Source: Clostridia bacterium (GTDB taxonomy: Bacteria; Bacillota; Clostridia; Oscillospirales; CAG-272). From it: a DNA stretch of 20,051 nucleotides. The stretch spans positions 1 to 20,051 of the forward strand of contig CAAGGQ010000193.1 of assembly GCA_900769475.1 (NCBI GenBank), written 5' to 3'. This document shows, in pieces, positions 14,158-20,051 of the stretch (its first letter is position 1; every line of letters begins with the position of its first letter). The position numbers and the translations under genes are program-made. Under the pieces are notes generated by a model that saw only the letters and a list, made by a program, of their open reading frames with translations, had not been told where the DNA came from and did not search any database.

Positions 14158-16443
14158 ATGAGAACTATTGTAAATTGGAATCAAGACTGGCTGTTTGTAA
14201 AGAACACCACCGATATTCAAGCCCGTGACGGCGAGACCGTTCAGCTGCCCCACACCTGGAACGCGGCCGACGGTCACGACGGCGGCAACGACTACTTCCG
14301 CGGCACCTGCCTCTACGTGAAGACCCTGAAGAAGGCCGATCTTCCCGCGGCAGACGCCTACTATCTGGAGATCCGTGGTGCCAACGCCTCTGCCGACGTT
14401 TACGTGGGCGGCGAGAAGCTGGCCCACCACGACGGCGGTTATTCCACCTGGCGTGTGGACCTGACCCGGAAGATCACCGAGGAGACCACCATTGCCATTA
14501 CCGTGGATAACGCTCCCAGTGATAGCGTGTATCCTCAGATGGCCGACTTTACCTTCTACGGAGGTCTGTATCGCAACGTAAATCTGATCGCGGTGAACAA
14601 GACCCACTTTGACCTGGATTACTATGGCGGCACCGGCCTCAAGATCACTCCTGCGGTGGAGGGCAAGGACGCCAAGGTAGAGGTGGAGGTCTTTACCACG
14701 CCTCTTGCCCAGGGACAGTCGCTGGTCTATACCATCTACGACAAGGACGAAAACGAACTCCAGAAGATCGAATCCACCGATTCCAAGGTGACCTTTGAGA
14801 TCAAGGATGTTCACCTGTGGCACGGACGCCGTGATCCCTATCTCTATTGCTGTGAGGCAGAGATCGTGGAGAACGGACAGGTGCTGGATAACGTTTGCCA
14901 TCGCTTTGGTTGCCGCAGCTTCCAGATCGATCCCAACAACGGCTTCATCCTCAACGGCGAGGAATATCCCCTGCGCGGCGTTTCTCGCCACCAGGACAGA
15001 TGGGGCGTTGGTAACGCTCTGCTTCCCGAGCATCACGAGGAGGACATCGATCTGATCATGGAGGTGGGCGCCACCACCATTCGTTTGGCGCACTATCAGC
15101 ACGATCAGTATTTCTACGATCTGTGCGACGAAAAGGGTCTGGTCATCTGGGCCGAGATCCCCTACATTTCCAAGCATATGCCCGGCGGACGCGAGAACAC
15201 CATCTCCCAAATGAAGGAGCTGATCACCCAGAATTATAATCACCCCTGTATCGTGGTTTGGGGTCTTTCCAACGAGATCTCCATCGGTGGCTCGGACGAC
15301 GATCTGCTGGAGAACCATCGCATCCTCAACGATCTGGTCCATGAGATGGATAAGACCCGCCTGACCACTATTGCGGCGGTTTCCATGTGCAAGATGGACG
15401 ATCCCTACCTGCTCATTCCCGACGTGGTTTCCTACAACCACTACTTTGGCTGGTACGGCGGCGATACGAGTATGAACGGTCCCTGGTTCGATAAGTTCCA
15501 TGCAACCCATCCCAACATTCCCATCGGTTGCTCCGAGTACGGATGCGAGGCTCTCAACTGGCACACCAGTGATCCCAAGCAGGGCGACTACACCGAGGAA
15601 TATCAGGCATACTATCACGAGGAGCTGATCAAGCAGCTCTTTACCCGTAAGTTCATGTGGGCTACCCACGTGTGGAACATGTTTGACTTTGGCGCCGATG
15701 CCAGAGCCGAGGGCGGTGAGAACGGCCAGAACCACAAGGGCCTGGTCACCATGGACAGAAAGTACAAGAAGGATGCCTTCTACGCCTACAAGGCATGGCT
15801 CTCCGATGATCCCTTTGTACACCTGTGCGGCAAGAGATACATTGACCGCGTTGAGGATGTGACCAAGGTAACGGTTTACTCCAACCAGCCTGAGGTTGAG
15901 CTCTTTGTCAACGGCGAGAGCATTGGCAAGAAAACGGCGCCCGATCACTTCTTCTACTTTGACGTCCAGAACGTTGGCGAGAGTACCATCGTGGCCAAGG
16001 CGGGAGAGCTTTCCGATGAGGGCAAGATCCGCAAGGTGGCCGAGCGCAACATGGACTACGTTCTCCGCGAAGTGGGCGCGGTGCTCAACTGGTTCGACGT
16101 GGTGGAGATCGAGGGCAGATACTCGATCAACGATAAGATTTCGGATATTATGGCATCCAAGCGCGGCCAGCTGTGGTTTATGGGGGTTGGTCTGAAGATC
16201 AAAAAGAAGATGGACGCCAAGAAGAAGGGCGAGAAGGACGGCGAGAAGAAGTCCGGCGGATTTGACGTGGATCTCAAGGGCGGCAACATGGGCGGTATGA
16301 TGGAAATGCTGGGTGGTTTCAGCGTACTTCGTCTCTCCTCCATGATGGGCATGATGGGAGTTACCTTTACCAAGGAAGAGCTGCTCAAGATGAACAAGAA
16401 GCTCAACCGCATCCGCAAGCCCAAGGATTTGAACAAGAAATAA
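14158..16443 (+). CDS. GH2 beta-galactosidase/beta-glucuronidase family enzyme
   Basis: A 761-residue cytoplasmic glycosidase with no signal peptide. Domains in order: jelly-roll sugar-binding domain (about 1-160, with LPHTWN, then YFRGTCLYVK), Ig-like domain (about 165-262), TIM barrel (about 265-560), and a DUF4982-like beta domain (about 565-630). The acid/base glutamate is E373 in WGLSNEIS and the nucleophile is E460 in SEYGCEA. N525 and K527 in GQNHKG fit an N-x-K pattern; this pattern contacts the carboxylate in glucuronidases but similar residues occur in galactosidases of this subgroup, so the sugar is undecided. Residues 632-761 form an unusual Lys/Met/Gly-rich tail. AAGGAG (14143-14148) is 9 bases before the ATG. 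It probably cleaves the substrate of the upstream symporter. Confidence 0.92.
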   Translation: MRTIVNWNQDWLFVKNTTDIQARDGETVQLPHTWNAADGHDGGNDYFRGTCLYVKTLKKADLPAADAYYLEIRGANASADVYVGGEKLAHHDGGYSTWRVDLTRKITEETTIAITVDNAPSDSVYPQMADFTFYGGLYRNVNLIAVNKTHFDLDYYGGTGLKITPAVEGKDAKVEVEVFTTPLAQGQSLVYTIYDKDENELQKIESTDSKVTFEIKDVHLWHGRRDPYLYCCEAEIVENGQVLDNVCHRFGCRSFQIDPNNGFILNGEEYPLRGVSRHQDRWGVGNALLPEHHEEDIDLIMEVGATTIRLAHYQHDQYFYDLCDEKGLVIWAEIPYISKHMPGGRENTISQMKELITQNYNHPCIVVWGLSNEISIGGSDDDLLENHRILNDLVHEMDKTRLTTIAAVSMCKMDDPYLLIPDVVSYNHYFGWYGGDTSMNGPWFDKFHATHPNIPIGCSEYGCEALNWHTSDPKQGDYTEEYQAYYHEELIKQLFTRKFMWATHVWNMFDFGADARAEGGENGQNHKGLVTMDRKYKKDAFYAYKAWLSDDPFVHLCGKRYIDRVEDVTKVTVYSNQPEVELFVNGESIGKKTAPDHFFYFDVQNVGESTIVAKAGELSDEGKIRKVAERNMDYVLREVGAVLNWFDVVEIEGRYSINDKISDIMASKRGQLWFMGVGLKIKKKMDAKKKGEKDGEKKSGGFDVDLKGGNMGGMMEMLGGFSVLRLSSMMGMMGVTFTKEELLKMNKKLNRIRKPKDLNKK

Positions 16444-16476
16444 TTTCATTGGAAGCGTTGCATGCAGCGTACTCCA

Positions 16477-16517
16477 TTCCCCCGCATCGCAGGCCGGTGC
16501 GGGGGAGGCTTCTTTTT
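16477..16517 (+). terminator. Terminator after the GH2 gene
   Basis: CCCCCGCATC (16479-16488) pairs with GGTGCGGGGG (16496-16505), with one G-U pair, around loop GCAGGCC; T-A and T-G pairs extend the stem outward. TTCTTTTT follows at 16510-16517. It separates GH2 from the next promoter. Confidence 0.85.
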
Positions 16518-16526
16518 GGGGAAATC

Positions 16527-16555
16527 TTGACAAATCCGCGCAACCATGGTAAAAT
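16527..16555 (+). promoter_or_regulatory. Strong promoter of the MFS-GDPD operon
   Basis: A perfect -35 TTGACA (16527-16532) and a -10 TAAAAT (16550-16555) are separated by 17 bases, with TGG before the -10. Transcription would start near 16562, giving a leader of about 100 bases before the MFS start at 16666. The promoter begins only ten bases after the GH2 terminator T-run, so the two units are cleanly separated. Confidence 0.85.
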
Positions 16556-16665
16556 AAGGATGGAGAAGCCGAAGGCAAAAACTTTTTTGTGTTGCTTCGA
16601 TTTTTCCGAGAAAAGATGGGAAACTACTAAATAAGAAACTTCAAGCCCATGGAAAGGATATTTCT

Positions 16666-18075
16666 ATGAAACTGAACTACAAACGTACCATGTTTGTTGG
16701 TATGGCCTTCCTTTTGATCACCGCCTTTTGGCAGGCCTATGATGCCATCATTCCTTTGATCCTCACCAATCACTTTGGTCTTCCCCAAACCGCCTCGGGC
16801 GCCATTATGTCCATTGACAACGTGCTGGCGGTCTTTCTTCTTCCCCTGTTCGGCGCTCTTTCGGATAAGGTGAACACCCGCTTTGGCAAACGGACGCCTT
16901 TTATCGTTGTGGGAACCCTGGTAGCCATCGTTTCCTTTATCGCCTTGACTTTTATTGATAACTATCAGCTGGCGCGAGTAGTGCAGGCAGGGATCCCTCA
17001 GCTGGAGCAGGGAAGCCTCTCCGACGAGGCCTTTGCCGAGGCTACGCGCAAGCTGGCAGTAGAGCTTACCATTGCCAATCCCATGCCCCTGATCGGCTTT
17101 ATTGCTACCCTGTTGGTGGTGCTTTTGGCCATGGCCATCTTCCGCTCTCCCGCCGTGGCACTCATGCCCGACGTTACCGTAAAGCCTCTGCGCTCCAAGG
17201 GCAATGCCGTGATCAATCTTACGGGCACCGTGGGCGGAATTTTGGTGCTGGTGCTTGGCATGGTGTTTGCCACCTCCAAGAATCATTACATGCAGTACAC
17301 CGGCTACGTGCTTGCCGTGACGGCGGTGATGCTGGTGGCTCTGCTGGTCTTCCTTTTTACCGTAAAGGAGAAGAAATGGGCCGAGGAAATGGAGGCCGAG
17401 TCGATTCGCTTGGGACTGGAAAAGTCCGTGCAGGAGGGCACGGAGGGCAACGCCCGCAAGCTCAGCCGTCCCGAGCTCATCTCGCTGCTTCTCATCCTTG
17501 CCTCGGTGGCCCTCTGGTATATTGGATATAACTCCATCACAAGCAAATATTCGGTGTATGCCACCAATATTCTGGGTTTTGATTTTAACTTTACCCTCAT
17601 CGTGGCTCAAGCCGCGGCCATCGTGTCCTATATTCCTGTGGGGATTCTGTCCTCCAAATTCGGACGCCGCAAGACCATTCTGGTGGGCGTGGTGCTCCTG
17701 GCTCTGGCCTTCTTCAGCGGTATTTTCGTCACCTCCTCCACCCCCGAGATCATTATGTATCCCGTGTTTGCCCTGGCGGGCATTGGATGGGCCACCATCA
17801 ACGTGAATTCCTTCCCCATGGCGGTGGAATTGGCTAAGGGCGGGGACGTTGGCAAATACACCGGCTACTATTACACGGCTTCTATGGCGGCGCAGATCGT
17901 GGCTCCCATTCTCTCGGGCGTCTTTTACGATTTGCTGGGCATGCGTTACGTGTTCTTTGCCTTTGGAACGATTTTCGTGGCAATGTCCTTCGTTACCATG
18001 TTCTTTGTGAAGCACGGGGATTCCAAACCCATGGCCAAGGAGAGTCTCCTTGAGAATTTGGACGTGGACGAATGA
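16666..18075 (+). CDS. MFS transporter, SLC45/GPH-like
   Basis: A 469-residue major facilitator protein with about twelve hydrophobic segments. The loop between helices 2 and 3 has LFGALSDKVNTRFGKRTPFIVVG, the MFS signature in the form seen in SLC45-like and related sugar transporters. Later features include IFRSPAVALMPDVTVKPLRSKGNAVINL and, in the second half, GILSSKFGRRKTILVG. A long loop at about residues 105-140, rich in acidic residues, should be external. GGAAAGGA (16651-16658) lies 7 bases before the ATG. The stop overlaps the start of the phosphodiesterase gene by four bases (ATGA), so the two are translationally coupled and probably act on the same compound. SLC45-like proteins are usually sugar:H+ symporters; the partner gene suggests that a glycerol-phosphate-containing compound is also possible. 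Confidence 0.86.
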   Translation: MKLNYKRTMFVGMAFLLITAFWQAYDAIIPLILTNHFGLPQTASGAIMSIDNVLAVFLLPLFGALSDKVNTRFGKRTPFIVVGTLVAIVSFIALTFIDNYQLARVVQAGIPQLEQGSLSDEAFAEATRKLAVELTIANPMPLIGFIATLLVVLLAMAIFRSPAVALMPDVTVKPLRSKGNAVINLTGTVGGILVLVLGMVFATSKNHYMQYTGYVLAVTAVMLVALLVFLFTVKEKKWAEEMEAESIRLGLEKSVQEGTEGNARKLSRPELISLLLILASVALWYIGYNSITSKYSVYATNILGFDFNFTLIVAQAAAIVSYIPVGILSSKFGRRKTILVGVVLLALAFFSGIFVTSSTPEIIMYPVFALAGIGWATINVNSFPMAVELAKGGDVGKYTGYYYTASMAAQIVAPILSGVFYDLLGMRYVFFAFGTIFVAMSFVTMFFVKHGDSKPMAKESLLENLDVDE

Positions 18076-18905
18076 TGACGGCGCTTTGGATCCTTTTGGG
18101 ACTTTTATTAGCTCTGATCCTTTTGTATCTGCTATTTCTGGTTCGCCCGCGAAGAGTCAAGGGCGTAGATCCCGCGCTGCTCTGTGACTACGCCCACCGT
18201 GGACGGCACGGCGGGGGGATCCCCGAGAACTCCATGGCGGCGTTTGCGCTAGCCTGCGAGGAAGGAGTAGGCATCGAGCTGGACGTGCAGCTCTCAAGGG
18301 ATGGGGAGGTCATGGTGTTTCACGACTATTCCTTGCTTCGCATGACGGGATGCGATCAACTGCTCTCGTCTATGGATGCTTCGGTATTGCGGACCCTTTC
18401 CTTGGCGGGGAGTGATCAGAACATCCCCACCCTGGAGGAGGTCTTGCGCCTGGTGAACGGACGGGTGCCTCTGCTCATTGAGCTGAAGGGAGAGAGTATG
18501 GATACCTCCCTCTGCCAGGCTGTGGCCGAGGAGCTAAAGGGCTATGCGGGGGCTTACTGTATGGAGTCTTTCCACCCATTGCTGGTGCGAGAGATGCAGA
18601 ACTGCCTGCCCGGCGTGTTTTGCGGATTGCTGTATACCAACGTTTGCAGGGAAAAGAAGAAGACCTCGCTGCTGAATCTGCTTCTTACCGCCATGGCGCT
18701 GAATTTCCTGGCACGTCCCGGGTTTATTGCATACGATCAGCAAGAACGGCGCTCCTTGCCGGTACGGCTCACCACCGGCTGGTACCGCGCACCTCACTTT
18801 GTTTGGACCACCCGCACCGAGGCCCAGCGGGCTCGCGCCCGGGAACTGGGGGAGCATGCTATTTTTGAGATTGGAACGGTGCCGGACGAGAATTCCAAAG
18901 GATAA
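18072..18905 (+). CDS. Membrane-anchored glycerophosphodiester phosphodiesterase
   Basis: A 277-residue enzyme of the GDPD TIM-barrel family, hydrolysing glycerophosphodiesters to glycerol-3-phosphate and an alcohol. A single N-terminal membrane helix covers about residues 4-24, followed by RPRRVK. Catalytic and metal residues are all visible: H42-R43 in AHRG, E52-N53 in IPENS, E69 and D71 in IELDVQLSRDG, H84 in VFHD and K139 in ELKG. Because the positive charges follow the helix and none precede it, the positive-inside rule places the catalytic domain in the cytoplasm. The start is embedded in the MFS stop; a second ATG at 18075 is also possible. It is the last gene of the unit. Exact substrate is unknown. 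Confidence 0.9.
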   Translation: MMTALWILLGLLLALILLYLLFLVRPRRVKGVDPALLCDYAHRGRHGGGIPENSMAAFALACEEGVGIELDVQLSRDGEVMVFHDYSLLRMTGCDQLLSSMDASVLRTLSLAGSDQNIPTLEEVLRLVNGRVPLLIELKGESMDTSLCQAVAEELKGYAGAYCMESFHPLLVREMQNCLPGVFCGLLYTNVCREKKKTSLLNLLLTAMALNFLARPGFIAYDQQERRSLPVRLTTGWYRAPHFVWTTRTEAQRARARELGEHAIFEIGTVPDENSKG

Positions 18906-18935
18906 ACGAGAGATTTTTTCATTTGATAAAATATG

Positions 18936-18964
18936 CCGCCGAGAGAACGCAGTTCTCTCGGCGG
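18936..18964. terminator. Bidirectional terminator between GDPD and the minus-strand regulator
   Basis: CCGCCGAGAGAAC (18936-18948) pairs perfectly with GTTCTCTCGGCGG (18952-18964) around loop GCA. On the minus strand the stem is followed by CATATTTTATC, and on the plus strand by TGATGCTTTATT, so it is better as a terminator for the minus-strand gene but lies between two converging genes and can serve both. Confidence 0.82.
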
Positions 18965-18971
18965 TGATGCT

Positions 18972-20051
18972 TTATTGAGGGTCGATCTCATACACGAGAA
19001 CCACCGGCGGGCAACACTCCTGCACCCCTTTGAGGTGCAATTGTTTGTCATAGGCTTCTCGAACAATGGCCATTACAAAATAGTTGGTGGCGGTGAAATA
19101 ACGGTAGAGGGTGGGCACGGAGGTCAGATGCTTGGGAACCGGGGCTTTCATGGCGGCGGTAAAGGCTGCAAATCTTTTTCCGATAGTGGCGGTCAGCTCT
19201 GCGGTGGCCGCCTGTATCAGGGTACAGATCTCCCGATAGGTGTTTTTTTCCAGCACGGGGATCTTTACGTAGGGCTTTCCTTTGGCCTGCCCGATCATTC
19301 CCACGGTTTCCAGCATGGGCAGGCGAGCGAGAAACTCGTTGGGGATCTCCGAGCTTTCCGGGGAAATGCCGTCGTAGATATGCCAGAGCAGAGGAATGAC
19401 GTGCTTAAAATAAAGGTCGAACACGTCACCGTACCGATGGGGGCTATCCCAGAGCGTGGTATCAAATTCGTACAGCCGGATCCGCTTGGCACGTCCGACC
19501 TGCCGCGCCTCCGAAGTGCGATGCCCTCCGTGGATCATATATTCCGCGGATTCCCAATAAGCACGGGCATCGTAACCGGCGTCAAAGACCATGGCTTGGG
19601 CCAGCCAACGCCCTCCATCCTTCCGTTTGGGGAAATGGGGAGGCTCCACCTGTGCACCGCCAAAATGCTGAAAATCCTGCAACGCCTTTAAAACGGCATA
19701 GCGTTCCAGCCGAATTCGCTGTTCCTCTCCCAGGGTTTGGACGGCAGGGAGAAGGGAGATCTGCTCATTCATACGTTGAATGGGCTCCCAAACGGCATCA
19801 AAATGCTGATGCGCAAAGGTGAGCTGTGCTTTAAAGTTTGCCAGCGCGTGCTGGGGCTTGGTGATCAAAAAATCCGAATATACTTTTCCGCTCTCGGTTC
19901 GTACCATCAACTCGCCGTCTACCAGCTTTTGCAAAATGGGTTCGATATAGGCGGCGGGAATGCCAATGGCCTTGGAAAGCTCACTTACCGTGAGAGGCTG
20001 TTCATAGGCCAGGATCAGTAAATTTTGAGCGATCAGATCGGTTTCCACCAG
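18972..20051 (-). CDS. Winged-helix regulator-like protein, 5' end at or beyond the window edge
   Basis: The frame is open to the right edge. A GTG at 20048 could be a start, but no upstream sequence is available to check a ribosome site, so the gene is treated as possibly partial (358 residues from that GTG). The N-terminus IAQNLLILAYEQPLTVSELSKAIGIPAAYIEPILQKLVDGELM reads as a winged helix-turn-helix of the MarR/DprA-like kind, followed by VRTESGKVYSDFLI as the wing. The remaining ~290 residues are mixed alpha/beta, rich in aromatics (for example AYWESAEYMIHGG and LYEFDTTLWDSPHRYGD), with no membrane segment or recognised catalytic motif; this would be a ligand-sensing or dimerisation part. 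I do not recognise the family precisely. It converges on the GDPD gene, so its targets probably lie to the right of the window. Confidence 0.6.
   Translation of the reverse strand: MVETDLIAQNLLILAYEQPLTVSELSKAIGIPAAYIEPILQKLVDGELMVRTESGKVYSDFLITKPQHALANFKAQLTFAHQHFDAVWEPIQRMNEQISLLPAVQTLGEEQRIRLERYAVLKALQDFQHFGGAQVEPPHFPKRKDGGRWLAQAMVFDAGYDARAYWESAEYMIHGGHRTSEARQVGRAKRIRLYEFDTTLWDSPHRYGDVFDLYFKHVIPLLWHIYDGISPESSEIPNEFLARLPMLETVGMIGQAKGKPYVKIPVLEKNTYREICTLIQAATAELTATIGKRFAAFTAAMKAPVPKHLTSVPTLYRYFTATNYFVMAIVREAYDKQLHLKGVQECCPPVVLVYEIDPQ

Noticed and set aside
14131..16578. Very long open frame (815 codons) antisense to the GH2 gene, with similar ones antisense to the SBP (2093-3751), OppD (8185-9732), GPH (12391-14040) and MFS (16627-18015) genes
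   Set aside because: All are in the same register, codon opposite codon, so they stay open simply because the sense genes avoid TTA, CTA and TCA codons. Their translations are low-complexity and unlike any family, while the sense proteins have intact catalytic or transport motifs and ribosome sites.
16560..16634. Short leader-peptide-like frame starting ATG at 16560 in the MFS leader
   Set aside because: It begins at about the expected transcription start with no ribosome site, and its 24-residue product has no attenuator-like codon run.

Overview
The window looks like chromosomal DNA of a low-to-mid G+C Gram-positive, most likely an uncultured gut-type clostridium (Eubacteriales/Oscillospirales-like). 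The reasons are the strong AGGAG-type ribosome sites, the TTGACA/TATAAT-type promoters with extended TG motifs, a lipoprotein solute-binding protein, Opp ATPase tails of the Firmicutes type (no cysteine cluster) and several glycoside hydrolases with matching importers. The organism assignment is inference. No RNA genes, mobile elements, CRISPR arrays or phage genes were seen, and no gene-free stretch exceeds 300 bases.

Region by region. (1) 1-1833: 3' part of a GH42 beta-galactosidase-like gene, cut by the left edge. (2) 1834-2128: AT-rich spacer dense in inverted repeats, ending in a strong promoter. (3) 2129-11013: an oligopeptide-type ABC importer operon (lipoprotein SBP, OppB, OppC, OppD, OppF) followed by a coupled small membrane protein resembling DUF3899. 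Four of the five importer subunits are larger than usual; OppC, OppD and OppF carry clear internal insertions. A hairpin after the SBP gene and another before the oppD ribosome site probably set subunit ratios. (4) 11015-11056: a bidirectional terminator, then a convergent AraC-family regulator (11058-12287, minus). (5) 12288-12543: a divergent control region with phased A-tracts. (6) 12544-16443: a GPH/MelB-type sugar symporter and a GH2 beta-galactosidase/glucuronidase, each followed by a terminator. (7) 16527-18905: a promoter, an MFS (SLC45-like) transporter and a translationally coupled membrane-anchored glycerophosphodiester phosphodiesterase. (8) 18972-20051: a minus-strand winged-helix regulator-like gene reaching the right edge.

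Working together, the window reads as a carbohydrate/small-molecule scavenging region. GH42 and GH2 lack visible export signals, so they probably hydrolyse imported glycosides in the cytoplasm. The AraC protein is the obvious candidate to control the GPH-GH2 unit and perhaps its own gene. The Opp-type importer may bring in peptides or, given its neighbours, oligosaccharides or glycoconjugates. The MFS-GDPD pair suggests uptake and hydrolysis of a glycerophosphodiester. The most distinctive element is the enlarged Opp system, above all the roughly 375-residue helical insertion inside the OppD ATPase.
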